Shown here one piece after another: positions 22,119-34,138 of a stretch of DNA of 64,000 nt (the stretch's first letter is position 1; each line of letters opens with the position of its first letter). The stretch spans positions 3,100,001 to 3,164,000 of the forward strand of contig JAVHNS010000003.1 in assembly GCA_036872755.1 (NCBI GenBank), written 5' to 3'. Position numbers and translations under genes: made by a program. Source of the DNA: Orbilia blumenaviensis. Taxonomy: Eukaryota; Ascomycota; Orbiliomycetes; Orbiliales; Orbiliaceae. The notes beneath the pieces were generated by a model. It was not told the origin of the DNA. It was given only the letters and a program-made list of their open reading frames with translations, and did not search any database.

Positions 22119-24386
22119 CTTGTTGGAGTTTCGATTATGAAAATCTGCTACAAGGCTTCGTATACGATGTAGAGCCCGATGCAAAGGCTGCTGGCAGGGA
22201 TGATGGTTTTTTTAGTTTATTTTATGTATACTCCGGTCGTTGGTCGAAAAGCTCAAAGGTCAACTTTAAGCAATGTCGGCAAAATAGTTATGACCGGTCG
22301 GGTCCTCTTTAAGTCCAGCAGGCGGGTGAGTGTTTTACAACTGTGACGAGTAGCCTCTTTTTTTCCGTCGAGGAGAAAAAAAAAAAGTACTATCCTATTA
22401 CCCGTGAAGTTCGAGAATAGAGATATATTGATCGAGATCACGTTTGTCGAAGGGATGCAAGAAGGTACAGTCGAAAACCACCAAGGAATCGAGAAAAGGG
22501 AAAGGGAACAGAACCAAAAAAGCAGGGACGGAAAACCATGTGGGCAGCAGCTGCATTTTGAGTCTCTTCATCTTGCCATTCGTCTTCTTCTTCATGCAAC
22601 AGCTGCGACCTTCTTCCGAATGGTGTATCTGGTTGGCTAGCCTGTGGGGTCGAGCCCAGCCCAGCCTGCACGGAACATAATCCCACCGCCCGCCCAATGA
22701 ACAAACCTCCTGCCTGTGAGCTATTTCCCAGCGGTTATAGATCTTGCACCAGGTAAAAAAGAAGAAAATCTGGTTGAGGAGGGCGGTCGAGAGCGCTTCC
22801 TCCCGGGAGGCGATTGGCTCTAGTCGGTCTTGGCTGGCACCCCAGTCTGCACGCCCAGCCAATGGCATCGCGTACCAGCATCGTCTGCAAATTATCCCGG
22901 TTCGGGTGTGCTCAAGCAGGCAAGCAGGTTGATCAAGCAGCAGGCATGTTGGACGGCAGCATTCGATTCGATGTTTGCATGTTGGAAAATGGTCTTGGAT
23001 TTGTCAACAGCAGTAAAATCGAAGTTGGTGATGGGTCTTCACGTTCGCTTGTTTCTCGATCACTTCGACATGGCATCTTCAGGATCGGAAAGCTGGAATG
23101 TTTCCCGAATCGGACCGGAGGCTGCTATATTGATAGCTTGCCTTTCAGGCTGAAGAAATGCTGAGTATGTTGTACTGTATACATGCACATTCACACATTT
23201 AGTTACGCGTACAAGCATAACAGTGGAGCACAATGAAGTCGAGGATTCGAGCTTTGCCGCATATCGATAAAACACCAAGTTGGCTTCTTCAAACATCTTG
23301 AAATTCGGACCCCGGCAGTCTGTCCTCTTTTTTTCTCCTCGTTTTCCTTGTCTAGTTCAAAGGGAAGCCGGCGGCCGTCGTTCGATTCGTCGTGCATCTT
23401 GCATGAATGCCATTATTCCCGGAGTCTCCCGTCCCATTCCCTCTGCCTAGGATCCTCGACCAGGTTCCACCAAACCCTTGCTTTGCTCAACCCGCGAAAA
23501 CCCAATCAGTCGCTATTTTTGGCGCCTCGCATGTAGATAATTCATTGTTCTGAAGATTTCACTGTTTCTGATGAAAGCTTGTTTTCTCTTGTGTTCATTT
23601 AAAATCCCATGTTCTGGACACACACTTGCAAGCTTGACACTTGAGACTTGCCTGATCGTCCACTTGTCATATTATCTCTGTGGTCGGAAGCGCGCGGTAT
23701 CGCTGTTGTGGTTGTATTCATAGGTTTGTAATTTATTAGACCCCGCTTTTTTCTTCGCCCTGCAAGGGAGTGGATCTCGCCTGCCAAATGTGCCGAACCT
23801 AAGCTGACGGGATAAATCAGACAGATCTATTACATATATATTCTGCCAAGGTGGTGGAGTCATGTCATGATCAGAGCCATATCGGATGTCGAGATTTAAA
23901 TACTCGTCCATAGACGCCTTTATACTGCTTTGGCTGGACGAGCTTCCAGACAATTGCATATTGAGTCCCTTTAAAGAACGGCTCGCCATTTTAGCCAGGC
24001 GAGAAGGTTGACAGCGAAAAGGGCTGATAGTTGGGCTGCCTATAAAGCTTGGGTTATAGATGGAACCTATCCATTGGATCTATCCACTGGGAGCGAAAAT
24101 GTTAACGCGGACGAGGCGATAAGATAATGGATAATATGATATAGCTTCTTGGACTTCTTGGTTTCTACAGAGATGCTCACATGCAAGCGCGAAATGGCGT
24201 GCTTCAACCAGCAGCCGTATCATTGGCCAGAAACCAACAGCGCAACACCTCCCCGTATTTCAGAATGAACCGTCTCAACTTTCGCTGGTGATGATAGAAC
24301 AAATACATTTACCTGCGAGGTATTCAACAGGACATTGATAGGGGTAGCTGTAGTCCTGCAAATATACTCGTTTTCAAGATCATACG
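22119..24386. other. intergenic region with one possible small gene
   Basis: Promoter side of the copper protein plus about 1.5 kb of moderate GC content at about 22400-23500 with several overlapping frames, none of which shows a domain or consistent splice signals. Confidence 0.35.
23672..23989 (-). CDS. small hypothetical protein
   Basis: A 105-codon frame with a good start context (TAAAATGGC), preceded on the minus strand by a TTTATAGGC element about 60 bp upstream and a pyrimidine-rich leader. The product is Ser-rich at first (GSSSSQSS), then has DEYLNLDIRYGSDHD and a basic C-terminus. No family recognised. It could be the first exon of a spliced gene, since GTAATA and similar sites occur inside. 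Confidence 0.3.
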   Translation of the reverse strand: MASRSLKGLNMQLSGSSSSQSSIKASMDEYLNLDIRYGSDHDMTPPPWQNIYVIDLSDLSRQLRFGTFGRRDPLPCRAKKKAGSNKLQTYEYNHNSDTARFRPQR

Positions 24387-26293
24387 ATGATCTCCTTCAG
24401 ATCCCCCGTCGACGCCCATCGTGGCCTGCATGAGCCAGCATCTACCGCACGACCACGACAGCAGCAGGAGGGGGCTGGGATTCAGATTTCTAGCAAATGG
24501 CGAGACTTTGCGATTGCCAATTGGCATTTAGGGTTCACGGCCTTTGGCGGACCGCCTGTGCACTTTCAGATCGTATGTTCGCTCTTTTTAAACTTTCAAC
24601 ATGCATCTATGATCATGTTGAATTCGAGCCTGCCGGTCGGTCTTCTGCCATGGCGTAGTTACTAACGCATACGATGCTTTACACAGTTCCATACAAAGTT
24701 CGTGGATAAGTTGAAATGGATAGATGAGCAAATGGTAATTAACACGCCGCCCCTTCTCCGCGTCCCGCTGGGCCTTAACACTTAAGCTACTAAGTATTTT
24801 AATAATATCAATACTAACGGCGCATCCCAAAATGAAATCAGTATCAGGAATTATTCGCCCTCTGCCAGGGTCTCCCGGGACCTGCGAGTACCAAAATGCT
24901 GTTCTGCATAAACTCGATCCATGGCGGGTTCCTTAGCGGGTTCCTTGCATTTTGCATATGGAGGTTAGCATTATTTCTTTTTTCGATTGATGACTTTTAC
25001 CTTGACATGTGTCTGGCGCTTCTCTGGGGAGGGCTTCTAGGCCCCCCTTTTGAAAATTTTATGATGTACTAAGATGTTGTGAATACGGTTAGTCTCCCCG
25101 GCGCTATCGGGATGTATACACTGTCCCTTGGTGTCTCCAAGATCGGAGAAACCATGCCATCGCCAGTGTACGCCCTCCTATCCGGCCTCAATGCTGCCAC
25201 AGTGGGAATCATCGCCCTCGCAGCCGTACAGTTGTCAGAGAAAGCAATCACGGACCAGATGTCTAGGGTACTTGTGTTCCTGGGCGGTGCCATCGGGATG
25301 CTGTATTCCGCGCTGTGGTTCTTTCCCGTACTCATGTTTGTGGGCGGGATTGCTACTGTTGTTTGGGATTATAAATGGATACACAATTTTGTGAAGCGGT
25401 TTAGGAAGCCAAGAGCCGAGAATCAGGAGAGTCAAGAAGATACTGTTCAAGCCCAAGGGGATACGACATCAATCACCTCTACTAATACAGCTACTGCTAC
25501 GACTGCCCGCCAAAGGAGAAGAGATCAAGATACCATCCTCCCAGTCTCAACTCCTTCAAGCCCGCAACCATATATCGCCTCTCCACCCGCTGAATTCACT
25601 GACGAAAAACAACTACTAACCTGGAGGACTGGCACTTTCATCATCTGCGCCTTCTTCACAACCTTTATTGCTGTCATGGTACTTCGCGGCACCCTAAAAG
25701 CCCCTCCACTCCCATACTCTGTTTTCGCAAACCTCTACCTCGCAGGGACCATAATTTTCGGCGGTGGCCCTGTTGTAATCCCTCTATTACGAGACTACAT
25801 AGTTGGCGAAGGATGGGTTTCCAGCCGTGATTTCCTACTTGGACTAGCTATAATCCAAGCTTTTCCCGGACCGAACTTTAATATTGCTGTCTATCTTGGC
25901 TCATTAGCTGTTCGACATAATAACACCAACTTCCCAAAGGAAGTAGGTGCTCTAATTGGGTTCTTCGGCATGTTCTCCCCCGGACTAGTATTGGCAGCAG
26001 GAGTAATGGGCCTGTGGTCTACAATCCGAAAGAGAAGATGGACGATATCCTTCCTAAGAGGTGTGAACGCTTTAGCAACAGGGTTGGTATACACTGCCGT
26101 CTACAGGCTTTTTCAAACCGCGGTGTTAGATGAGGAGTATAGTGGCGGTAGAGAATTGGGGATTGATCCTTTTTGGGTCGCGGTTACGGCTACTAGCTTT
26201 GTGGGCGGAAGGTGGTTTGGGATGCCTCCGTTCTTGGCTATCTTGGTGGGTGGAGCGCTGGGAGTTGCGTGGTGGGGGGTGGTGAAGGCTTGA
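24387..26293 (+). CDS. chromate ion transporter, ChrA/CHR family
   Basis: Four exons: 24387-24572, 24687-24734, 24842-24963 and 25093-26293. Introns are 114, 107 and 129 bp; the last has GTACTAAG before the acceptor. Phases close, 518 residues. The protein is two homologous CHR halves. The first half has GFTAFGGPPVHF (50-60), WIDEQMYQELFALCQGLPGPASTKM and GAIGMYTLSLG. The second has IIFGGGPVVIPLLRDYIV (about 340-356) and LGLAIIQAFPGPNFNIAVYLG. Between them lies a hydrophilic loop (about 220-295), Thr/Gln/Arg-rich. CHR proteins expel chromate in bacteria; in fungi the role can be chromate or sulfate related, and some members increase sensitivity, so direction is not certain. Confidence 0.93.
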
Positions 26294-26960
26294 TATATAA
26301 TTATACATCTATACTGTTGCAGCTGCGTGAATTCTATATATATTGGTATTTGCTGTGCGTGGTTGCCATCTACTCTGCCACCACGCGACGACAATCTCCC
26401 AAATATAGCGTATATACACAGCAAACCCACGCCTCAAATTTGTCCACGGATTTGTTTTTGGAAACTCCATAGCGCATCAAACGCATGTGAGAAGCGAAGA
26501 ATGATATTAAATCACGAAATGCTCAAACCGCAGCCATATCCACAGCGATAATTCACTCTATCTTCGTAATCTTTCCCCAGCCACCACCCCCGTCAAGGTA
26601 CAGTCTTTGTCGTATACTGGTCTCGGGCCATATATTAGATTCCTGATGCAGTAAACAAATAAATAAATTGTAAATAAAGAGAATAAAAAAACGTTCTCTT
26701 CCATGGCTACACTGCGGCGTATATACAAATATAGTTGACGATCGACGGCGAGGATAGATATAAATATACCTCTGTTACTTCCAACCAAAGGGGCTGGAAA
26801 TATCACGGCTCTGACTATACAGCCATTCATCCCTCTTCATCCATCTACTACATAAGTATTAAATTTAGCGACTGGCCTCTGCTTTCATTTGCGGTCTTGA
26901 ATCATTTTATCATATATACCCCATAAGTTTTTTTATTTTATTTTTATTTTATTAGAAAGA
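26294..26960. other. intergenic
   Basis: AT-rich 3' flank of the chromate transporter and promoter of the next gene. Nothing further seen. Confidence 0.45.
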
Positions 26961-27389
26961 ATGCAGATAATGAGTATAATCCTCCCGCTTGCGGCGTTCA
27001 TCGCCAGCGTAGTCGCGTCACCAGCGCTTGTCCATCAAGAGCGTGATACTGTATGTTCCTGCGATAATGATAAGCGGGACGTCAGTGCTGTTGCCGGTAT
27101 TTTATTACCCTTTGATAGTATAATTAACGAAGGATATCCTGCTGATATATATATCTTGTATCAACTAAAAGAACCGGCACTTATCCCCGTCGTTCCAGTG
27201 ATAGATACGGCGAACACGCCCAACCCTTCAAGGGATAATTGCTTGAAACAGTTGGAGCAGTATGGAGCCTATGCGGATGCAAGGTGTGCAGAGTACGGAG
27301 CACCCGTGGATTTGATAAATAGTTATCGTGGGAAAAAGGAAGAGGCGGAGGCAAAGGCTGGGGGTGTGGCGAAGGAGGCAAAAGAGTAG
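26961..27389 (+). CDS. small secreted protein
   Basis: A frame of 142 codons starting MQIMSIILPLAAFIASVVASP, a good signal peptide with cleavage near residue 19. The mature part has four cysteines (CSC near 32-34; C and C near 104 and 119), a KR site near residue 38 that Kex2 could cut, and a C-terminal Lys/Glu/Ala helix. No homologous family recognised. A GTATTT and a CTAAAAG inside the middle could mark an intron (about 27097-27171), so the central hydrophobic stretch may not be translated. It could be an effector-like or wall protein; this is inference only. Confidence 0.55.
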   Translation: MQIMSIILPLAAFIASVVASPALVHQERDTVCSCDNDKRDVSAVAGILLPFDSIINEGYPADIYILYQLKEPALIPVVPVIDTANTPNPSRDNCLKQLEQYGAYADARCAEYGAPVDLINSYRGKKEEAEAKAGGVAKEAKE

Positions 27390-27541
27390 GCGATGGGGAG
27401 TTTCCTGTAACCCCTCTGGGAGGGGGTTATGGGGGACGAGGTAGTATACATGTGGCACTAATAGTTATATACTTTGGTACCCATGTATTTTCTGCGCCTG
27501 GTTAGAGGTGAGGCTCGAGGGAGGATATATGGTGTTTGTGC

Positions 27542-27559
27542 TTTTTTTTTTTTTTTTTT
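27542..27559. repeat. homopolymer T tract
   Basis: Eighteen consecutive T followed directly by six A. Confidence 0.9.
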
Positions 27560-27734
27560 AAAAAATAGAAAGTATTGAATTTGATGTTTATTAAGAATCT
27601 TCGATTGGGAATGCCATATTATTTTTGATATTTATTCTTTCCTTCCATTCTTCACCTTTTCCTTTCAACTCTTAAGATTTCAGCATTGGCTTTTCACATT
27701 GACTTCCGACCTTTTGACTTTCGATCTTTGAAGA

Positions 27735-27755
27735 TTTTTTTTTTTTTTTTTTTTT
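27735..27755. repeat. homopolymer T tract
   Basis: Twenty-one consecutive T. On the plus strand it lies upstream of the F-box island. Confidence 0.9.
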
Positions 27756-27921
27756 GACTCTGTGGTGTAATGTTTAATCTAAATACTTTGCTATCCTAAC
27801 AGAAACGCCCCATGTCCCATTAAATATATATACCCAACCTCATTAGTTATAACACACATAAACACCATTATCCCATCGTTCAACATCCAAAAAGTACTCG
27901 CCTTTTAATCTCGCCTTTCCA

Positions 27922-29011
27922 CTAAAACTGATAGAAATCATGACCCAGAAAGTGCAGAGTCCTACCCCTTCTCGATTCCGACCCCCCCCATCTATCCTGC
28001 CCATGCATATTCATATACATCCGCGGCAGATATAACCTTAACGACAGCAAGGTCTCTTCTTCCACGCTTCTCCAATCGTCTGTCAGATCTTCGACCTCGA
28101 TGACATCGAAACAATCACCTGCCCAAATTCCATGCACGTTTGTGGCGTCTTTCCTGACAATTTCATCTTCTAGTCCTGCGATACTGGATGACCACGAGAT
28201 CATGAATAAGAACACCATGCTAACTGCTTGGTCGAGTGGTATCATATTGGAACTGAAAAATACAGATTCGATTTCCGGTTTCACTTTCAAAGCGGCTGAG
28301 AAGGGAATATACTCCCGCTTCGACAGGTTTCGGATCGCATAGTTCGCAGAGGAGGAGTATAGCCTTAGCGTGCCGTTGTTGAGATTTATAACGCGGTCTA
28401 CGAGTCTTCGTGTCCAGTTTGGTAGGCTTGGAGTGGTGGAGAAGATACGGGCTTCGAGCTGGGATTTTGTGTACTGGACTGGATTATCATCACTATCGGT
28501 TTCGTTGATGTTATCGGGGATACGGTTGCGGGTTAAGTTAATAGAAGCAAGCCTGCGGGCCGCTATGGTTAATCTACGGTTCTCATCCTCTTCTTCGAGT
28601 ATTTCGATTCTGTCGTAGTGTTTTAGAAGCCTATGGGTTCTTTCGAAGTTTAAGAATGTCTCGCCCCGGGCGCCGTGTCTGTAGGTAAAATTATACGCGG
28701 TACGGGCGTTTAGTGGCACTTCGATGTTTTGGCTTATTTTTCGAATCTGCCGTGGTAGATCGCTGATAGTGGCAGTTATGGAGCCTAAGCAGATTAGTGG
28801 GGTGTTTATCCATGCGCCCCTCATCCGGTCGTGTAATGACACCCGCAGCTTTTGGAGACAGATGGATAGGACCGCATTGCAAGTTAGAGAGAAGGAAAGA
28901 ATGTCGGGTAGGGATGATATCTGGTCGGTTATAGTGTAGAGTAGTTCGGGGGGTAGAGCGAGAAGCGGACAGTTCGGTTGGGCGATATGGGGGATCGGGG
29001 GGATGCCCAGT
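27922..29011 (-). CDS. F-box protein, divergent type A (5' exon unresolved)
   Basis: The open frame runs from an acceptor-like AATAG near 29011 to the stop at 27922. It begins with a clear F-box: CPLLALPPELLYTITDQI, then SSLPDILSFSLTCNAVLSI. No in-frame ATG precedes it, and a TAA lies just upstream, so a short first exon is missing; one possible source is the ATG at 29212, but its phase does not fit. The C-terminal half contains ANYAIRNLSKREYI, a hydrophobic helix (AVSMVFLFMISWSSS) and GIWAGDCFDVIEVEDL, all with counterparts in the gene at 40209-41123. Probable SCF substrate adaptor. About 360 residues are visible. Confidence 0.65.
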
Positions 29012-30214
29012 CTATTTTACACGAATCGGAGTTAGCAACGCAGTACAATTAAATAGCGACCGAGATATATAATTAACGGCGGAGATATCGACATCAATCG
29101 ATGAAGTATTGGTATATACTAAGCTGAAAATATAAAAGATGGATATGGATATAGAGGTGGGTACGTTACCCAATGAATGGATCAAGGCCTGGCGCCGGGG
29201 CGCGTATTTCATTGATCAAATAGCAGGTGAGCGAACCGGCAGCGAGGCTCTCCCAGCTGGCGCACCACGGCATCGTCTGTAAACATTATTGAACTTTTAT
29301 CAGTCTCTTGTCATGAATTACTAATCGAATTGACGATTTTTGGAATTGTGGAGAATCCGGTAATTGAGTAATTGGTATATGGTATGACATACCTCCCTGG
29401 TCGCGGGGCTAAACACCCTCCACAGCTGCGAGGCCTCGGTCATTGAGCTAGTTGGTTGATTTCCTTGGCTGTGAGCTTGGGGCTCCTTAAAATGATCCCA
29501 GTAGCGTTGAAGCGTGAAGGCGAGGTGTAACAATTGGATCTAATATATTGAAGCCGGAAAATTAAGATTGTATCGCTCGCGACGAGGCCGTCGATGGACT
29601 CTAAAGTTGAAGCTTAAAGCACGTCTGAGGTTGACGACGAATCGAAAGGATCCAAAGAAGGCCAGGCTGAGCTGAACCGGGCTGAGGAGAACGATAAATT
29701 TCCTATTATAGAAACTTTAAATATCGATTGCCTAAATAGGTATTTTACTTCCAAACAGGAAAGCCTGGTTAAATGCAAGACCAGAAACCTGCTCTTTTGT
29801 TTGGACCCGGCTTGGTTACACCTGCAGATGGCCCCATTCGGTATCGCGGGAACACTAGGGACTCATACTACGCTAGCCAGCACTCGCGATCCAAATTGAA
29901 TTACTCACCTGATAACGAGAGAATACGCGGAGCTTGAGCGGAGTCATACATTGAGTTCCACCGTCGCGCACGGTTGTCGCGTCCATCCATATATATACTT
30001 AGGTATCTAAAGGCGGATGTAGCAGCTCTAGCTCAAGTGCTTGAGACCGACATGTGTGGAACCTTTTCTATAACTCTATCCAAATTTTCGACTCCACGCC
30101 ATTTATTATAATCAGCCAGCTACAATTCAGGACCCAATCGAGCGCGACCAACGTTCAATTGACAATCAGACTACCACGATTAAAGGACCGAGTTAGACTG
30201 AATTGGCATCAGCA
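29012..30214. other. divergent intergenic region
   Basis: Upstream regions of the minus-strand F-box gene and the first tandem F-box gene. Contains TATATATA near 29985 and probably the missing first exon of the minus-strand gene, which I could not place. Confidence 0.4.
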
Positions 30215-31831
30215 ATGCTTGAGGAAAGACCCAGAGAGATCGGGACCCGCGGCGTGAACGGCCCCTTCGCCGCTCTGCCGACCGAAATATGTCACTTCAT
30301 CATGGAATATGCTGACAAGGCATCCAAAGATGCATTGGCGCAGTGCTCTCGCCATAGCTACTCCATCACCTTCCCCTTTAGATTCAACAGAATCAAACTA
30401 TCTGAAGTGAATCATCGTCCCTGGCTGAATTCGTTCACTCACGGCTGGTTGGCACCGTTAGTGAGGTGGATTCGGTGCGTATTGCTATTCAATTGCTTGT
30501 AAACTGCTTAGATGATGAATACTCAGACCTTAAAACATATATTATTGTATTCACTAACCCAAACGGCTTATAATTTTAGAGCGGTAGCACTAGATATCGC
30601 GGACCTACGATTCCTAAAATCTCTACCCGCAGAATTAACCGTTTTTCCAAATTTACAATCCTTAAAATTCAGCCTGCACGCCCCGAAACCATTCGAAGGA
30701 AACCTCTTCACCACACTAATTACTTCACTATCGCAGTTACCATACTTCCAAAACCTAACCCACCTCTCCCTAAATTTCTACGGTTACGTCACCCAATTCG
30801 AACCCGGCGACATTCTCATTATGGGAACCGTTCAAAGCAGCTTCGCAGACCAACAGGAGCTTAAAAAGGAAGAAATAGCAGCTCACAAGTATGAACGCGC
30901 CTTGAGATTCTTTCCTAGTGACATGACACGGGATATCCTCGGCGACTACTTGTCAAAGGTCCAGGTCATCGAGAAAACGCTGAGTGGGGAAATATACTAT
31001 CCCAAAAAATTGCAGTCTTTAGAATTGGGCATGGGCAGTCATCAACCCTATTATCTAACGCCAGTACTCAACTGCCCGGCGATCACAACCATCTACTTCG
31101 ACTACTCCCCCTCGCTACTCAGAGACAGTAAAAATCTCACCCCAATGCTCCAGTTTCTCAGTGTGAAAAACTTGGTAATTGAACATGTAGCCAGATTTCC
31201 ATCCCCAGTGGTTATCGCTAACCTCTTTCCGAACGTAACTTCCATCACGATCACAAAGCACTATATGATCTACTGGTCCGAGTTTGTGACACTACTACCG
31301 CGGGTTCGGGATTTCATATTCCCCTGGCCGAGAGTCAGTTGTCGATATGCAGGAACGGATTTCATGGACGTTGGGATGAGATCTCTAATTGCGGGAATGG
31401 ATAATATGCGCTATCCTAATATTACATTTCGTGGGAGTTACGATAGCGAAGAAGGCTATCATAAAGAAATTTCTGCCTCTTGTACCGTGGTTGTCGATAA
31501 ATCCGGACAGTGGGATGTGAAATGGGAAGGGGACGTGGATTTTGATCCTAAAGACATGAAGCTAGCTGATTTTGAAATCGAGATGCTCGATCGGAGGATC
31601 CTTGATAGCGATGATTCGGACATATGGGGAGAGGAGGATAGGGGAAGTGTTTACTCCGAGTATATAGAGACTGAGGAGGATGGTGGGCCGGTTCACGGTT
31701 CTGCAGAGGCCGATGATGCTGATTCTGGTGACTATCGGGATTTTGACGATGAGTATGGAGATGGAGACTGGGATGATGATTCCGAGTATTGGGAAAGTGA
31801 GGAGGATGAGGCGATGGACCTGATTGCTTAA
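30215..31831 (+). CDS. F-box protein, tandem array copy 1
   Basis: Two exons, 30215-30474 and 30580-31831. The 105-bp intron (GTGCGT, TTTTAG, CTAACCC branch) splits an Arg codon as CG/A. 503 residues. The F-box is at about 22-60 (FAALPTEICHFIMEYADKAS, then LAQCSRHSY). Exon 2 has leucine-rich-like strands (FPNLQSLKFSLHA, LPYFQNLTHLSL), the array motif YYPKKLQSLEL, and RVRDFIFPWPR. Unlike its neighbours it ends in about 100 residues of Asp/Glu-rich sequence. The start is the ATG at 30215 (MLEERPREIG). It is likely an SCF adaptor whose LRR-like part binds substrate; the target is unknown. Confidence 0.85.
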
Positions 31832-32323
31832 TGGCGAATTTTCATCAGAATCAATTTTTGATGCTAGTACTAGTATAGATAGCTTGTACAATTATGTAGG
31901 GTGTATCTCACGCCCATACTGTTAAAAGGCAGCCATTTCGCGTACATTTTTTCACAATGAATTTACGAGACTCCAAACTTGCGAAGTTGGAACATCTCCC
32001 TGAGTATATATAATCTAACGGCTTGAAAACGAGGTTGGAGGTAACAAAGAATACCTAGTTGCTTAAAGTGTAACGAATTTCTTTGCGTTTCTAGTTTGTT
32101 GGATTTATACCCTCCTCATGACCAAGCCGGGCCACCAAAGCTCGGATCTAGATCCTTGCGGATCGGCCCTTTGGCCGATATTGACCAATGCTCCAGCCCA
32201 GGAGACCAGGTCTTTATGGTCTCCTAAACCAGCCTTCATGCGCACGAAGTGGCCCAGGTCTTTACACGCCATCAATATCTCCAACTCAACCTCAGCTCCA
32301 AAACCCTAACCCACACGAAAGCC
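31832..32323. other. intergenic, array copy 1 to copy 2
   Basis: Contains the AATCTAACGGCTT element at 32012 and a TATATATA run just before it. Confidence 0.45.
32012..32024 (+). promoter_or_regulatory. shared upstream element of array copy 2
   Basis: AATCTAACGGCTT follows a TATATATA run about 310 bp upstream of the copy 2 ATG. It matches TATCTAACGGTTT upstream of copy 3 in its core TCTAACGG. Conserved position and sequence suggest a regulatory or inherited promoter site. Confidence 0.3.
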
Positions 32324-33847
32324 ATGTCGGATATCGAAACCCACGGCCAAAAAAATGACAGCCAACTAGACTCCACCGACGGGCTGCGGCTGATGTCCTT
32401 CCCGACCGAAATCTTGTACCACATAATATCATACATGAGCAAACCCGACAAAAGGGATTTTTCAAAATGTTCGCGCGACTGTTATATCCTCACATTTAAG
32501 TGCAGGATTAGAAACATCATACTCAACGCGGAGAGTTTTGTGCGGGATATGAGGCAGTTTGATGATCGAAATTGGTTGGCTATGTTCAGTGATGATGTTC
32601 GGTAAGTTGTGTTTGAAACCAACGGTAATTTGCTAAGAGGGCAGCAGAATTGATAACTCTTAATGCGTGGGTGTCTTAGAGCGGTTAAAATAGTCACACA
32701 GAATGTCGACCTTCTTGCGGACATGATCGCTGAGACGGCTAGGTTTCCAAAAATCATCAAGTTGAAGGTCAAAATCACGAACACGAAAATTTTTGAGAAG
32801 AATATATTTGTGTTAACATGCAGTCGCCTCCGTGGGTTGCCATTTTATGATAACCTGAAGAGTCTACGGTTCGAATTTGGTGGTGGAAATGATACCCGGT
32901 GGTTGGAAGGGTCCTCAACCAGCACCGTTCATGGTAGCGCCGACAATCGCGCCTCTTTAGACCAAGATACGGCAGGCTGTATAGTGACAAATTCTACATC
33001 TTCTTCACGAGAAGAGGGAAATATTAGACGTCTACCCGAGCCAGCCCAAATCTACGAAGACAGGTTGAAAAAATTCCCCGAGGATGCGCAGGAGCTCCTG
33101 GGGCCTTTCATGACTGAGGAAGACTTCATCCGACACACGAAATCTAATGAAGCGTGGTTTCCGAAACAGCTGGAGACCTTTGGGATTAACACTATGTACG
33201 ACTCAAAGCTATTTATGTACCCTCTAAACTGTTGTAAGACAGTCAACACGCTGCGCTTAACATTCCGCTCGCAGTTTCTGCCCGCAATGACGTCTTACGA
33301 ACCCTTAGAAATCCTGACACTTTCAAACATCAAAAGCCTTGTTCTCAAAATAAAAATCCAAGCATACCGCAGGAGCAGTTTTCTCCGTACTATTTGCGAC
33401 GGCAAGATTATTGAACAGTTGCCCAATGTTGAGTCACTAGTTATAAGAGGTCTGACCCGGAGACATGCCTGCTTCATGAGAATTCGTACCGTCCCTCGAT
33501 TTCCGAAGTTAAAATATTTGGAATTGCCGTGGCCGAGGGATAGCTCAATGAATTTATGCAAAACAAGGAGAATCGAATCTTCTCTAATACTGCAATTTCG
33601 GAATCGGGAGTTTTTGTGTCTTAGGGAGGTTAAGATTGGTGGATGTCACTGGGGTGAAGGAGATGAGACTCCAAGCTGGGTACAGGGCACTATTAGAATA
33701 AATGAAGGTATTCTGGATGACAATGAGCGCCTGGCTATTCAGTGGAATGGTATGGATAATGCAACTGCGAGAAGTATGTTTAGGTACGAGGGCGATGTTC
33801 TGAAGGATCCTGTTGTAGAAAGTGTCGAAACAGGAGGACGCGAGTGA
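32324..33847 (+). CDS. F-box protein, tandem array copy 2
   Basis: Two exons, 32324-32601 and 32680-33847, joined across a 78-bp intron (GTAAGT, CTTAG) that again splits Arg as CG/A. 481 residues. The F-box is at about 22-60 (LRLMSFPTEILYHIISYMSKPD, then FSKCSRDCYILTF). Next come DRNWLAMFSDDVR at the exon junction, ARFPKIIKLKVKITNTK, RLRGLPFYDNLKSLRF, a Ser/Thr-rich loop, KFPEDAQELLGPFMTEEDF, WFPKQLETFGI, and FPKLKYLELPWPRDSS. These blocks recur in order in copies 1, 3 and 4. The ATG at 32324 is chosen because the longer frame upstream starts with a non-ATG codon. Probable SCF substrate receptor. Confidence 0.85.
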
Positions 33848-33998
33848 GCTTAGTCAGCTCTCTTGTGTTTTAGTTTGTTGTATTTTAGTATGACTCGGCT
33901 GTCGAGATGCGGGGTGATTGGACCAAAGCTGCAGTTGAGTCTAGTCGATTGTATACATATATAGACCGGATTAATCTCGATCATTAGGCATATTTTAT

Positions 33999-34017
33999 TA
34001 TCTAACGGTTTATAAAA
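33999..34017 (+). promoter_or_regulatory. shared upstream element and TATA-like box of array copy 3
   Basis: TATCTAACGGTT is followed at once by TATAAAA (34011-34017), about 122 bp upstream of the copy 3 ATG. The TCTAACGG core matches the copy 2 upstream region. Confidence 0.35.
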
Positions 34018-34138
34018 TCCTCAAACTCGACTGCTCAAGTGAATTAGTACATAGTTGCTAAAGGCTCACTCTATCAGGTTGTCATTGGTTAGACCTAGGC
34101 TTACTGGATGGATACGCACATGCATAAAGGTTGAAGAA

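Larger units (their letters stand above)
27390..27921. other. convergent intergenic region with poly-T tracts
   Basis: Holds two long T runs (27542-27559 and 27735-27755) between converging genes; otherwise AT-rich. Confidence 0.5.
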
